In this document: positions 8,367 to 18,483 of the stretch, piece after piece | How the letters are laid out: every line of letters starts with the position of its first letter | Numbering within the stretch: position 1 is the stretch's first letter | Origin: Rhodopseudomonas palustris JSC-3b | GTDB taxonomy: Bacteria > Pseudomonadota > Alphaproteobacteria > Rhizobiales > Xanthobacteraceae | Length of the DNA: 64,000 nt | Assembly: GCA_000504425.1 (NCBI GenBank) | Contig: KI632513.1 | Coordinates: forward strand, 2,506,119 to 2,570,118 | Direction of reading: 5' to 3' | Notes under the pieces: model-generated | Databases searched by the model: none | Told to the model about the DNA's origin: nothing | What the model saw: only the letters and a program-made list of their open reading frames with translations | Made by a program: the position numbers and the translations under genes

Positions 8367-9677
8367 ATGAGCGCCTTGCACCCCAGCGACGCCATCGCCA
8401 GCGTGCCGCCGGCCGCTCGCATCAATGCGACCGCGCTATATTTTCCGGTTCTGACGATCAGTCTCGTCATTCTGAACGTGTTCACGTTCCTGTATCATTA
8501 CACGGGCTCGACGCTGTTCAACGTGATCAGCAATTTCGTCGGCATCTCGCTGCTGGCGTTCTCGCTTTATGTGATCGTGCAGCACGGCGAGGCGGCGCGC
8601 ACCGCCAAGAATTTCCTGGTGGTGGCAAGCGTATTGATCACGCTCAGCGTGCTGTTCAATTTCGCGGTCGCGTCCACCACCGACGCCATCAAATATCTAG
8701 CGATCTATATTCTCTACGCGGCTGGCCGCTCCTGCGGCGGCACGATCCGCTCGGTCGAGGTGCGCTGCCTCTATCTGCTGGCGGCCTTGCCGCTCGCGTT
8801 CCTGGCGGTCGGCACCAGCAAGCCATTCGCGATCGAAAGTTTTGCCAGCGAAGTGTTCGCCTATTTCCCCAATGCCAATACCGGCGTGCTGTATTTTTCG
8901 GCGTTGCTGTTCGCCGCCGCGCAGCGCTATGGCGACAAGGTGATCCTGGTTCAGCTGATCAACGCCGTGCTGATGAACCGCATGGGCGCGGTCGCCGCAA
9001 CGGTGGTCGCGGTGCTCACCTGGATCATGTTCCCGCTGCGGCTGCAATCGCTGGTGCTGATGGTGCTGATCGGCCTGGGTGGCGCGGCAGCCTATTCATT
9101 CGGTGCGTTCGACCGGGTGATCACCACGATCGACAATCTGAGCTATGTCGGCAGCATTGATCCGCGCTCGGTGGCGACGATGTCCTATGGCCAATTGGTG
9201 CGGCTCACGGGCTCGACCGATCTGTCGTCGTTCTTCCGGCTGATCCATTGGACCAATATCTGGGATCTCTACACCAATAACGGCCTGCTGACGCTGCTGT
9301 TCGGCTATGGCGCCGGCCAGACCGCGCTGCTCACCTATTCGGCGCTGGTGCCGCATAATGATTATCTGCGCATTCTGGCCGAATACGGCATCTTCAATCT
9401 GATCGTGTTCGTGCTGTTCCTGCTGCATGTGCGCAGCGAGCTGACCTCCGGCGCCACCAAGGTGCTGTTCCTGGTGCTGTGCATCTACTTCTTCTCGGAA
9501 AACCTGCTCGATAATTTCACCTCAATGGCGCTGTATTTCGCTTATGCCGGCCGGGTGGCAGCAATTGCCCGCCAGCCCGAGACCGAGCCGGCAGAGGCAG
9601 AAGCCGCGGCCGGTCCGATCGGCGCGCGCCGCACACCGTCACCAAGCTTGGTGCGCACCCCCCGCAATCAGCCGTGA
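8367..9677 (+). CDS. O-antigen ligase/polymerase-like membrane protein
   Basis: A 436-aa polytopic inner-membrane protein with roughly ten to twelve hydrophobic segments. A long periplasmic-type loop in the C-terminal half contains the region LLTLLFGYGAGQTALLTYSALVPHNDYLRILAEYGIF. The GYG...PHNDYLRILAEYG pattern, with its histidine, is the hallmark of the Wzy_C/WaaL ligase superfamily. The function is either ligation of polysaccharide to lipid A core or polymerisation of repeat units; sequence alone does not decide. It is 7 nt downstream of the glycosyltransferase, suggesting an operon. The C terminus (about 35 aa) is Pro/Ala/Glu-rich. Confidence 0.82.
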   Translation: MSALHPSDAIASVPPAARINATALYFPVLTISLVILNVFTFLYHYTGSTLFNVISNFVGISLLAFSLYVIVQHGEAARTAKNFLVVASVLITLSVLFNFAVASTTDAIKYLAIYILYAAGRSCGGTIRSVEVRCLYLLAALPLAFLAVGTSKPFAIESFASEVFAYFPNANTGVLYFSALLFAAAQRYGDKVILVQLINAVLMNRMGAVAATVVAVLTWIMFPLRLQSLVLMVLIGLGGAAAYSFGAFDRVITTIDNLSYVGSIDPRSVATMSYGQLVRLTGSTDLSSFFRLIHWTNIWDLYTNNGLLTLLFGYGAGQTALLTYSALVPHNDYLRILAEYGIFNLIVFVLFLLHVRSELTSGATKVLFLVLCIYFFSENLLDNFTSMALYFAYAGRVAAIARQPETEPAEAEAAAGPIGARRTPSPSLVRTPRNQP

Positions 9678-9717
9678 GGACGGCGCGGTCCGCACCGCGA
9701 TCACCGCCGCGACCACT

Positions 9718-12300
9718 TCACCGCCGATCCAGGCCACCGCGGATATTGGGGCCCGGCCCGATCGCGCCGCCGCCACCGCGGAACGGCGGCGGTCCAAACC
9801 GGCCGCCGCGGCCGATCGGGAAGCAGCGCTGGCCATAGGGCCCCGGCGCAAAGCCGGGCGGACAGGCGATCGGCCGCATCACGCCGGGCGTCACCACACC
9901 GGGCGGTGGCCGGCGCGGCACGCACACGCCTTGCGCATTGCGCCGCTCGCCGGGCAGGCATTTCACCGGCTTGCGCGGCACCACCGGGATCACGGTCGGG
10001 GGCTGCGATCGCGGCGTCGCGACACAGGCGCCACTGGCGTCGCGGCGCTCGCCGCGTGCGCACGGCGCGGGCGGCGAAGATTTGGTCGGGCATTGCGAGC
10101 GATCATTGGGATCGAGCGCGACCGGACAGCATTCCCCGCTGGTGGTGAGATTGGCGGCGGCGCAGCAGCTGCCCTTGGCGGTCGGCACAAAGCCCGAGGC
10201 GCAGCACAATGACAGTTTCGGCAGCCACTTCCAGGGCTGGCAGCTGCCATCGGCACTCGGCGTCTGGCCAAGCGGACAGCATTTGCCTTTGCTGCTGAGC
10301 TGGCTCTGCAGACAGCATTTGCCGCCGCTCTTGACGTAGCCCGGCGCGCAGCAGTCGAGGCAGATCGGCAGTTTCGGCTGCTGCGGATCGCATTTGCCGT
10401 TCACCACCGTTCCGCTACAGCAAAGCTGCTGACCATTGCCGCCAGCATAGATCTGGCTGTTCTCGCAGCACTCATTGCTGGGGCCAATCGGCGTCTGGGT
10501 GGTGCCGCACATCGGCTTGCCGATGTTGGTCGATGGCTGCTTGCAGGCGCCGCCAGCACGCAGGTCTTTGGGCGAGCAACATTGGCCATTGATCAGCACG
10601 TCTTGCGGCGCGCAGCCCGACGAGCAGGCGCCGGTTGCCGGATTCCACACCTGATTGACCGGACATGCCGGACCACCCGGCGCGCACACATGGCTGCGAC
10701 AGGTCCACAGGCCCGGCACCAGCACGCCGCGCTCTGGTTCGCCGCCGAACAGCATCATGGCGCGCTGCGGCTGACACTGCCGCAGGATCGCGACATCACC
10801 GAGATGGCCGCGCGCGGCCGGGTTCGGCGGCGCATCGGCATAATCGATAAAGTAACTGGCGCGCGGCGGTTCGTTGTTGCGGCGGATGTGCCAGATCGGC
10901 ATGCCCTGCAAGCCATTGATCGCGGCAGCGCCGCTGCGGGCCAGTTCGGAGGCGAGCGCCGGATCGCTGGCCGCGCGCAGTTGCTCGCCGCTGGTCCAGA
11001 CAAAACCGCCGCATGAGTCGCGATTGAGGTCGCCGCGCGCGTCATAGCGATAGCCGATCGCGACGCCGCCATTGTCGTTGCGGAAATCGCCAGCAAAGCC
11101 GACCGCGTATTCATCCGGCTGCAATTGCCAGATCGGCTGTTTGTTCTCGGTGACGCCGATCGTGGTGTAGCGCAGCAGCCTGCCGATCGCGGGCACGGCC
11201 AGCGCCTGATAATCCTGCGCGCCGGTCGGGGCGGCGCGCTCGGCCAAATACATGCGGCCGCTGTCGTCAAAATCGATCTTGGCGATTTCGGTCGGCCCGG
11301 CGGCTGGCGGCGCCGCCAATTCGATGCGCGCATCGGCCGCAAAGCTGCCATCGCCCGACAGCCCCACCGACCAGACCCGCAGCCCATCGGCGACCGCGTA
11401 GTACAGCCGGCGATCGCGGACCGCGAGCCCGAACACCCGCCGCTCCGGCGGCGCAAAACCCCAGCTCGCCGGACTGGCGCTGTCAAAGTCGGGACTGGTG
11501 ATATCCATCGCCGGCTGCGGCGATGGCGGCACCGGCTCAAGCCCAACGGCTGTTAGCCCGGCGACGCCGTGATCATAGACGCCGCGCGGCGAGCCATCCG
11601 GCGCAAAACGATGGATCAGCCCGCTTTCGCGATCGGCGACATAGAGCGATTGCGAGCCTGGATCGTAAGCAAGTCCGCCAAGCGCCGCGCCGGCATTGCC
11701 CTTGCCCTCAACTGCCACCGTCGCGAACAGGCTGACCAGCCCGGTGACGCCATCGACCTTCCAGATCGATCCCGGCCCGCCGCCCGGCCCCCACTGCCCC
11801 GGCATGAACGCCGCATCCTTGCCACCGCGCTGCATGCGCTGCGGCTGGCCATCCGGCCCCGGCGCGACGATCGACAGGCCGTAAGCCGAACTCGCCGCGA
11901 CATAGATATTGGCCGGCACGCGATCATCGAGCGCCACGCCGAACACCTGGCCGATCAGCGCCGCGCTGACTGTGAACGGCTTTGGCGCGCCGACCACTTG
12001 GCCCTGCGCTGGTCCGCCCATGCGCGTCAGATCGATGACGCGCAGCGCCGGCCCGTCGCGATCGATGAAGCTCACCGAAGCCGGGTCCTGGCCGGGCGCG
12101 ATCTCGAACGGCCGCACCGCGCCAGAGAAGCCAGTAACCGCGGCATCGCCGGGCGCATAGACGCCGCGCGGCGTCTGCGCGATCGCCGCGCCGCCGAGCC
12201 ACAGCATCGCGATCAGCAGCGCGGCGAGCGGCGCTCGCAGACTGGCGACGGTGTGATTCAATAATGATCGGCCGTGCTTGCTCATCTGCATCGGCCTCAT
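9718..12300 (-). CDS. Large secreted cysteine-rich protein with beta-propeller-like N-terminal half
   Basis: About 860 aa. The ATG at 12300 overlaps the stop of the upstream gene as ATGA, implying translational coupling; internal ATGs at 12291 and 12285 are alternatives. A signal peptide ends near WLGGAAIAQ. The first 450 residues have propeller-like repeats (LAYDPGSQSLYVADRESGLI; FGLAVRDRRLYYAVADGL). The next 250 residues hold nine adjacent-cysteine (CC) motifs such as GQCCSP, NECCEN, GKCCLQ and GECCPV, each followed by a GxC-type cysteine, like small disulfide knots. The C terminus is Pro/Gly/Arg-rich (GRFGPPPFRGGGG). I do not recognise a named family. It is likely exported through Sec to the periplasm or surface. 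Function unknown. Confidence 0.8.
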   Translation of the reverse strand: MRPMQMSKHGRSLLNHTVASLRAPLAALLIAMLWLGGAAIAQTPRGVYAPGDAAVTGFSGAVRPFEIAPGQDPASVSFIDRDGPALRVIDLTRMGGPAQGQVVGAPKPFTVSAALIGQVFGVALDDRVPANIYVAASSAYGLSIVAPGPDGQPQRMQRGGKDAAFMPGQWGPGGGPGSIWKVDGVTGLVSLFATVAVEGKGNAGAALGGLAYDPGSQSLYVADRESGLIHRFAPDGSPRGVYDHGVAGLTAVGLEPVPPSPQPAMDITSPDFDSASPASWGFAPPERRVFGLAVRDRRLYYAVADGLRVWSVGLSGDGSFAADARIELAAPPAAGPTEIAKIDFDDSGRMYLAERAAPTGAQDYQALAVPAIGRLLRYTTIGVTENKQPIWQLQPDEYAVGFAGDFRNDNGGVAIGYRYDARGDLNRDSCGGFVWTSGEQLRAASDPALASELARSGAAAINGLQGMPIWHIRRNNEPPRASYFIDYADAPPNPAARGHLGDVAILRQCQPQRAMMLFGGEPERGVLVPGLWTCRSHVCAPGGPACPVNQVWNPATGACSSGCAPQDVLINGQCCSPKDLRAGGACKQPSTNIGKPMCGTTQTPIGPSNECCENSQIYAGGNGQQLCCSGTVVNGKCDPQQPKLPICLDCCAPGYVKSGGKCCLQSQLSSKGKCCPLGQTPSADGSCQPWKWLPKLSLCCASGFVPTAKGSCCAAANLTTSGECCPVALDPNDRSQCPTKSSPPAPCARGERRDASGACVATPRSQPPTVIPVVPRKPVKCLPGERRNAQGVCVPRRPPPGVVTPGVMRPIACPPGFAPGPYGQRCFPIGRGGRFGPPPFRGGGGAIGPGPNIRGGLDRR

Positions 12301-13511
12301 TTCGGCGGTTTCGGGCGCGGCTCGCAGGAGCCGGTCTTGACGTTGGGCACGGTGTCCGGCGGGCAGCACTCGCCGCAATTGGTCATCTGCGCCGGATTGC
12401 AGCAACTGCCGTCAAACCCCATGCCTTGCTTGGCATCGGCGCACGGCGTCACACACGGGCTGTCCTTGTCGCCGCCAAGCCGGGTCTGGCCGGCGGGACA
12501 GGCCGGCGCCGGGCACATGCCAAACGGCGCAAAGCCAAAATTGGCGACCTGATTGGTGTCGTCGCACAGGCATTCCGACAGCCCATCCGGCTTGGTGACG
12601 CCAGGATGCGTGCCCTTCGGGCAATCGCAAGCGAATACATATTTGGAATCGCCCGAACCGGGGTTCGGGATCATCTGCCAATGCGGCACCATCGGCTTTG
12701 GGCACACGCAATAGAGCGTGCCGGAATGGCAGGCATTGGCGCCAGGATCGGTCGTCACCAGCGTGCCGTCAGCGGTTTCGACCACGATCACCGCATAGCG
12801 GCCATACGTATCTTTGAAGGCGCCATTCTTCGACGGGCTGACGATCGAGCCGGGGCCGCCGATATTGGCGCATTGCGGATGGCTGTGCCATTCCAGATAG
12901 GTGTAGCTTTCGCAGGTGCGGCCGTCCTCGACCGGGATGTTGGTGGCCGCACAGACCGCGCGCGTCGGCGGTGGCCGCGTGCAACTGTCGCAGGACTGCA
13001 TGTGCAGCTTTTCCTGCAGCCAGCACAGCCCCTCTTCGATGCAGGAGCCGACCCCGGACGCCAGCCCGACCGTGCTCTGCTCGCTCTTGCAGGAGCATTT
13101 CACGACGTCGGCGGCGGCGCCGAGCGCGGCCAGCTGATCAGACAGATCGCCGAGCACTTCTTTGGCGATGGCATTGCCGAAGATGGTGTTGAGCTTGGAG
13201 ACGATCTGGTCGGCGTTGCCCTGCGCCTCATTGCAGAACTGATTGACCAGCGCCTGGCCCTTGCCGGTGTCGGAGCCTTGCAGCGCGACGCCGGTCAGCG
13301 CCGCGGTCAGCGCCAGCGCGGCGGCGCGGGTGGCGTCATTGGCATAGACCGACTTGCAGTCATAGGCGGCATAGGCGGTATCGACCCAGGAATTGACCAA
13401 GTCCTCGGCGCTGCATCCGGCCTTTGCCGATGATGAAGCAAGCGCCCATAGCATCAGCGCGGCGATCAGAGCCGCAAGCTGCGTCCACCAGCCATCTGCA
13501 CGAGTCCTCAT
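12297..13511 (-). CDS. Secreted cysteine-rich protein
   Basis: A 404-aa exported protein. The start is the ATG at 13511, with GAGGGG about 5 nt upstream; an in-frame upstream start at 13541 lacks this. The signal peptide is LIAALMLWALASSSAKA, then mature CSAEDL. About 40 cysteines follow in clusters (CSCKSEQ, CTRPPP, CVCPKP, CDCPKG, CLCDD). The C terminus ends in CC modules (GSCCNP, GECCPP) like those in the next gene. The two genes share the CC module and overlap by 4 nt, so they probably work together in the envelope or outside the cell. No enzyme motif is visible. Function unknown. Confidence 0.78.
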   Translation of the reverse strand: MRTRADGWWTQLAALIAALMLWALASSSAKAGCSAEDLVNSWVDTAYAAYDCKSVYANDATRAAALALTAALTGVALQGSDTGKGQALVNQFCNEAQGNADQIVSKLNTIFGNAIAKEVLGDLSDQLAALGAAADVVKCSCKSEQSTVGLASGVGSCIEEGLCWLQEKLHMQSCDSCTRPPPTRAVCAATNIPVEDGRTCESYTYLEWHSHPQCANIGGPGSIVSPSKNGAFKDTYGRYAVIVVETADGTLVTTDPGANACHSGTLYCVCPKPMVPHWQMIPNPGSGDSKYVFACDCPKGTHPGVTKPDGLSECLCDDTNQVANFGFAPFGMCPAPACPAGQTRLGGDKDSPCVTPCADAKQGMGFDGSCCNPAQMTNCGECCPPDTVPNVKTGSCEPRPKPPK

Positions 13512-13817
13512 CGGCGCCCCTCGGCTGCCTGGCCCACGCAAAACTGTCGGCGATCACTCGGCTTTCTTCGATGGCGAGGCTGAGCTGATCCGCAGCCCCC
13601 TTCATTGAGGCGCGTCAATTTGTCCTACGGGCGTGTTCGCCCGTACCAGCGATGGCGCGGGCGAGCGCTGAACCGCTCACGGGCCATTATACGTATCCTT
13701 GTACAGGTGACATCGTCACAGACGGCGCGGCGCGCAGGCTGCATCAATGCCGCAGCTGGGATGGCGCGTGGCCGCAATCGCCGCGGCAGCGCCCTGCCGA
13801 GCGTAAAGGAGTTTTCC

Positions 13818-15140
13818 ATGTCATATCCGAAGATCGAGCGAAAAGCCCTGGCCGTGCCGAGTTCGCGCCTGTCGCGACTGAGCAAGCTCGGCGGGTTGGC
13901 GTCCTCGATCGCCGGCAACGTCGCGGCCGAAGCGGCGCGGCAATTGGCGCGCGGCCAGCGGCCACGGCTCGACGAGCTATTGCTGACGCCCGCCAATGCA
14001 CAAAAGATGGCCGACAAACTGGCGCGAATGCGCGGCGCCGCGATGAAGGTCGGGCAACTGATCTCGATGGATGCCGGCGACATGCTGCCGCCGGAACTCG
14101 CGCAAATTCTCGCCAGCCTGCGCGCCGACGCCCATCACATGCCGATGCTGCAGCTACGCCGCGTGCTGTCCGAAGCCTGGGGCGCCGATTGGCAGCGCCG
14201 CTTCCAGAAATTCGAGATCAGGCCGATTGCCGCCGCCTCGATCGGCCAGGTGCACCGCGCCCGCACTATTGATGGCCGCCTGGTCGCGATCAAGGTGCAG
14301 TATCCCGGCGTTCGCCGCAGCATCGATTCCGACGTCGACAATGTCGCCGCGCTGCTGCGCATGGCCGGACTGGTGCCCAAGGGCATCGACATCGCGCCGA
14401 TGCTCGCCGAAGCCAAGCGCCAATTGCACGAGGAAGCCGACTATGAACGCGAGGGTCGCTGTTTGTCGCGGTTCGGCGCGCTGCTCGCCGATCGTCCCGA
14501 GTTTCTGGTGCCGGAGCTGCACACCGACCTGACCACGCCGAACGTGCTGGCGATGAGTTATCTCGAAGGCGAGGCGGTCGATACTCTGGAGACCGCGTCG
14601 CAGGCCGAGCGCGACCGGGTGATGACACTGCTGATCGGGCTCTTGTTCCGCGAGCTGTTCGAATTTCAGCTGATGCAGACCGACCCGAATTTCGCCAATT
14701 ATCGCTACGCACCTTCGACCCAGCAGGTGATCCTGCTCGATTTCGGCGCTACCCGCGCGTTCCCTGAGGAATTCGCTGATCTCTATCGCGATCTGCTGCG
14801 CGCCGGCCTCGCTGGCGATGGCGACGGCATTCGCGCGGTCGCCCACCGCATCGGCTTCATGGCGCCCGACATGCCGGCCGCACTCGAACGATCAATGCTC
14901 GACATGCTCGAAATGTCGCTGCAGCCGCTGCGCCACAACGCGCCGTTCGACTTCGGCGCCAGCGATCTGGCGATGCGCATTCGCGATACCGGCATGGCGA
15001 TGGCGGAAGACCGCGACCATTTCCGGATTCCGCCGATGGACACGCTGTTCATGCAGCGCAAATTCGGCGGCATCTATCTGCTCGCCACCAGGCTGCGCGC
15101 CCGCGTCAATCTGCGCGCCTTGATCGAGCCGCATCTGTAA
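13818..15140 (+). CDS. ABC1/UbiB/COQ8-family atypical kinase-like protein
   Basis: A 440-aa protein of the ABC1 family, which supports ubiquinone biosynthesis or other lipid functions. The start is the ATG at 13818 with AGGAG 9 nt upstream; the longer ORF upstream has no ribosome site. The family KxGQ motif is [19 protein letters not shown] and the Ala-rich nucleotide loop is [20 protein letters not shown] carries the conserved lysine, QTDPNFANY is the catalytic-loop equivalent, and LLDFGATR holds the metal-binding DFG. There is no C-terminal membrane pair like classical UbiB, so it resembles the soluble AarF-like subgroup. It stands alone, with a terminator about 60 nt downstream. Confidence 0.9.
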   Translation: MSYPKIERKALAVPSSRLSRLSKLGGLASSIAGNVAAEAARQLARGQRPRLDELLLTPANAQKMADKLARMRGAAMKVGQLISMDAGDMLPPELAQILASLRADAHHMPMLQLRRVLSEAWGADWQRRFQKFEIRPIAAASIGQVHRARTIDGRLVAIKVQYPGVRRSIDSDVDNVAALLRMAGLVPKGIDIAPMLAEAKRQLHEEADYEREGRCLSRFGALLADRPEFLVPELHTDLTTPNVLAMSYLEGEAVDTLETASQAERDRVMTLLIGLLFRELFEFQLMQTDPNFANYRYAPSTQQVILLDFGATRAFPEEFADLYRDLLRAGLAGDGDGIRAVAHRIGFMAPDMPAALERSMLDMLEMSLQPLRHNAPFDFGASDLAMRIRDTGMAMAEDRDHFRIPPMDTLFMQRKFGGIYLLATRLRARVNLRALIEPHL

Positions 15141-15199
15141 GCGCGCCACCAGCGGCGTCACCAACGCCGTTGGTCACTGCGCAGCATTCAATCAACGTC

Positions 15200-15246
15200 A
15201 AAAGCCCCGCGGCACCGATCCAGAATCGGCCGCGGGGCTTTTCTTT
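15200..15246 (+). terminator. Intrinsic terminator after the ABC1 gene
   Basis: AAAGCCCCGCGG (15201-15212) pairs with CCGCGGGGCTTT (15230-15241), a 12-bp stem. It is followed by TTCTTTT on the plus strand and flanked by AAAA on the other side. It ends the ABC1 transcript before the flagellin gene. Confidence 0.88.
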
Positions 15247-15466
15247 TGGTGAACCAGTTCCCGCAACAGCGCGACGCGGCGATGTGAACGCGCGCACCAG
15301 AACCAAACAACACCGCGACGCCAACAGCCGACACCCGAATGGGTGAAACGGGCACCCGAAATGATGGGCGCCGCTTCAGCGATCATTTGCGGCCGGAGAA
15401 TGACGATGGCACGCCGACCGAAACGATCGGCGTAACGCGACAAGTAATGCCCAGAAAGGCCATGTC

Positions 15467-17683
15467 ATGTCAGGTATCGTTCTCTCCAACGCCGTCCGCC
15501 AAAATCTTTCGTCACTGCAGGCCACCGCGGACTTGCTCGCCACCACCCAGAGCCGGCTCTCGACTGGCAAGAAGGTGAACACGGCGCTCGATAACCCCAC
15601 CAATTTCTTCACGGCCGCATCGCTCGACTCGCGCGCCAGTGACATCAACAATCTGCTGGATGGCATCGGCAATGGCATTCAGATCATTCAGGCCGCCAAC
15701 ACCGGCATCAGCTCGCTGACCAAGCTGGTGGACAGCGCCAAGTCGATCGCCAACCAGGCGCTGCAGTCGGTCGCCGGCTACAGCAGCAAGTCCAGCGTCT
15801 CCACCACCATCGCCGGCGCCACCGCGGACGATTTGCGCGGCACCTCGACCTACACCAACGGCTTGGCGCAGGGCATCGGCGTCCAGGACGGCGCTGGCAA
15901 CGCTATCGGTCCTACCGGTGCGGCACTGCTCGGCGGTAAGGAAGCTACATATACCGCCCCATACGCTATGACGGGCCTCACAGCAGGCTCCGAAGGCACC
16001 ACTAAGCTCAGCGCGCTTGGCGCGAACGCCCCGAAGGCCGGCGACAAGCTGACGGTGAATGGTCACACCATCACTTTCGCCAGCGGCGCCGCGCCGGACA
16101 AGTCAACGCTGCCGGCAGGCCAGGGTGCCAACGGCCAGCTGGTCACCGACGGCAAGGGCAATTCAACCGTTTATCTGGACACAGGCACGGTTCAGGACGT
16201 GATGAACGCGATCGACATCGCGAGTGGCGTCCTGCAGGTGACGATCACCGGCGGCAGTGCGGGGCTGCCCACCCCCCTGCCCGGCAACGGAGCGAAGATC
16301 GCCACCGACAAACTGACGCTCTCGACCTCAACCGGCTCAGATCTGACGATCTCGGGTAGTAACAACCTGCTGTCAGCATTCGGTCTGGCTGCTGCCGGAG
16401 CGGGCGAGAGCACCATCAAGCAAGCACGCACCGCTGACGCAACCACGGTCAACCGCGCCAATATGATCCAGGATGGGGCGACCCTGACCGTCAACGGCAA
16501 GACCATCACCTTCAAGGACGCCGCGATCCCCAAGGCAGCCGACTACGGCTCCGGCATCGTCACCGGCAAGAACGTCATCACCGACGGCAACGGCAACTCG
16601 ACCGTTTTCCTGCAGGGCGGCACGATCGACGACGTGCTGACCGCGATCGACATCGCCAGCGGTGCCCGGACCGCGCCGGTCAGCAACGGTGAGGCGGCTC
16701 TCGGCTCCACGACGGGCAGTGAAGCTTCCAAGGTGCTGAGCGGCGGTCAGTTGCAGATCAGCTCCGGCCTTTCCGGTGACCTGAACATCACCGGCACCGG
16801 CAACGCGCTGCAAGCGCTCGGCCTCGCCGGCAACCAGGGTACCGCGACCAGCTTCTCGGTGGCGCGTACCGCGACTGCCGGCGGCATCACCGGCAAGACG
16901 CTGTCGTTCGAATCGTTCAATGGCGGCAGCGCGGTCAACGTGACCATCGGTGACGGCACCAACGGCACTGTGAAGTCGCTCGCTGACCTGAACGCGAAGC
17001 TGGCGGCCAACAACATGACCGCTTCGATCGACACCACCGGCAAGCTGACCATCTCGGCGTCGAACGACTACGCCTCCTCGACCATCGGTTCGGTGGAGTC
17101 GGGCGGCAAGATCGGCGGCACTGCGGCGGCGATGTTCTCGACCGCCACCGCTCCGGTGGCCGACGTCAATGCGCAGACCACCCGCGCCAATCTGGTCACG
17201 CAGTACAACAACATCATCGAGCAGATCAAAACCACGGCTCAGGATGCGTCGTTCAACGGCGTCAACCTGCTCGGTGGTGACACGCTGAAGCTGGTGTTCA
17301 ACGAAACCGGCAAGTCCACCCTGAGCATTCAGGGCGTGACCTTCGACCCGGCGGGCCTCGGCCTGTCGAGCCTGAAGTCGGGCAAGGACTTCATCGACAA
17401 CGCCAGCACCAACAAGGTGCTGTCATCGCTGAACACGGCTTCGACCACGCTGCGTTCGCAGGCCTCGGCATTGGGCTCGAATCTGTCGATCGTGCAGACC
17501 CGTCAGGACTTCTCGAAGAACCTGATCAACGTGCTGCAGACCGGCTCGTCGAACCTGACGCTGGCTGACACCAATGAGGAAGCGGCCAACAGCCAGGCGC
17601 TGTCGACCCGCCAGTCGATCGCCGTGTCGGCGCTGTCGCTGGCCAACTCCTCCCAGCAGAGCGTGCTGCAGCTGCTGCGCTAA
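15467..17683 (+). CDS. Flagellin with repeated surface domain
   Basis: Flagellar filament subunit of 738 aa, longer than the usual 270-500. The N-terminal D0/D1 coiled coil (about 1-100, with LSTGKKVNTALDNPTNFFTA) and C-terminal D1/D0 (about 620-738, ending ALSLANSSQQSVLQLLR) are intact. The middle carries two tandem related modules, about residues 192-336 and 337-465. Both open with LTVNG-x-TITF and continue with NSTV and a DV-x-x-AIDIASG stretch. A third, diverged unit (GKTLSFESFNGGSAVNVTIGDG...) follows, and all resemble the flagellin IN-type surface motif. The module will be exposed on the filament. It is followed by flbT, which controls flagellin mRNA in alphaproteobacteria. Confidence 0.95.
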   Translation: MSGIVLSNAVRQNLSSLQATADLLATTQSRLSTGKKVNTALDNPTNFFTAASLDSRASDINNLLDGIGNGIQIIQAANTGISSLTKLVDSAKSIANQALQSVAGYSSKSSVSTTIAGATADDLRGTSTYTNGLAQGIGVQDGAGNAIGPTGAALLGGKEATYTAPYAMTGLTAGSEGTTKLSALGANAPKAGDKLTVNGHTITFASGAAPDKSTLPAGQGANGQLVTDGKGNSTVYLDTGTVQDVMNAIDIASGVLQVTITGGSAGLPTPLPGNGAKIATDKLTLSTSTGSDLTISGSNNLLSAFGLAAAGAGESTIKQARTADATTVNRANMIQDGATLTVNGKTITFKDAAIPKAADYGSGIVTGKNVITDGNGNSTVFLQGGTIDDVLTAIDIASGARTAPVSNGEAALGSTTGSEASKVLSGGQLQISSGLSGDLNITGTGNALQALGLAGNQGTATSFSVARTATAGGITGKTLSFESFNGGSAVNVTIGDGTNGTVKSLADLNAKLAANNMTASIDTTGKLTISASNDYASSTIGSVESGGKIGGTAAAMFSTATAPVADVNAQTTRANLVTQYNNIIEQIKTTAQDASFNGVNLLGGDTLKLVFNETGKSTLSIQGVTFDPAGLGLSSLKSGKDFIDNASTNKVLSSLNTASTTLRSQASALGSNLSIVQTRQDFSKNLINVLQTGSSNLTLADTNEEAANSQALSTRQSIAVSALSLANSSQQSVLQLLR

Positions 17684-17695
17684 CCACAACAACTG

Positions 17696-17727
17696 ATCCG
17701 GCGGCGGCTCAGACGCCGTCGCCGGAT
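17696..17727 (+). terminator. Hairpin after the flagellin gene
   Basis: ATCCGGCGGCG and CGtCGCCGGAT form an 11-bp stem with one mismatch, about 12 nt after the flagellin stop. No T-run follows, so it may be an mRNA-stabilising 3' structure or a partial terminator before flbT. Confidence 0.5.
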
Positions 17728-17820
17728 TACCATGGCAATACAAGGGGACCGGGACATGACAATCACCACGCGGCAACGACCGCACGGCGCAACGACGGCG
17801 TTAGCAGCGCGGGGATTGTC

Positions 17821-18348
17821 ATGGGCCTGAAGATCACGCTCAAGCCGTTTGAGCGCATCGAGGTCGGCCCGGTGACGCTGATCAATGGCTGGATCGAGCC
17901 TTCGACCTTCTCAATCGAAGGCACAGCGCCGGTGCTGCGTCAGGCCAATTTCATGCCCGACGATCGTGCTGACACCACCTTGCGCCAAGTCTATCTGTGC
18001 CTGCAAAAGCTGTATCTGTGCCGCGACGGTATCACCACCGATAGCTATCACAACAAGGCCCAGCAACTGCTCGAGGAGATGCCGGCCGCCGCCGAGACGA
18101 TTCGCAAGGCGGGCGCGGCGATCGCCGATGGCCGGATCTATGCGGCGTTGAAAGCCTATCGCGAGCTGCTTGATGCCACCGAGACCGACAAGGCCTGGTC
18201 GGCCGCAGCCGACGAGCCTGCGCCGATCCAACACGGCACCGTGCGCACCGCACCTTCAGTGGAATTCGTGCGCGATCGGCGCCGGTATCGCCGCGACAGC
18301 GCCAGCGCCAGCGCCAGCGTGGGTGCGACAGCTGCGTCACTTTCGTAA
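17821..18348 (+). CDS. flbT: FlbT-like flagellin biosynthesis regulator
   Basis: A 175-aa cytosolic regulator of the FlbT family, which binds the flagellin mRNA leader and represses or permits its translation in alphaproteobacteria. The family pattern is clear: the start MGLKITLKPFERIEVG, then a central region where TTLRQVYLCLQKLYL matches the conserved helix, and a C-terminal IADGRIYAALKAYRELL. The extra 40 residues at the C terminus are Arg/Ser/Ala-rich. It lies 137 nt after the flagellin gene, its expected target. FlaF, which usually accompanies FlbT and flagellin, is not present in the interval. Confidence 0.8.
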   Translation: MGLKITLKPFERIEVGPVTLINGWIEPSTFSIEGTAPVLRQANFMPDDRADTTLRQVYLCLQKLYLCRDGITTDSYHNKAQQLLEEMPAAAETIRKAGAAIADGRIYAALKAYRELLDATETDKAWSAAADEPAPIQHGTVRTAPSVEFVRDRRRYRRDSASASASVGATAASLS

Positions 18349-18483
18349 TCCGCTATCGCCAAAATTGGGGATGACGGTGAGCCGCCGTCAACCTTAATAC
18401 TACGTAAATATACGAGCATTGATACGAAACGCCCTGCTTTGGGCCGAAGTATCGATTGCGACCTGATCAAGCGTCTGCCCGAA

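Noticed and set aside
15140-15467. Sigma-54 or sigma-28 promoter before flagellin
   Set aside because: A TGGCACG-like piece near 15408 lacks a matching -12 element, and no sigma-28 pattern was seen.
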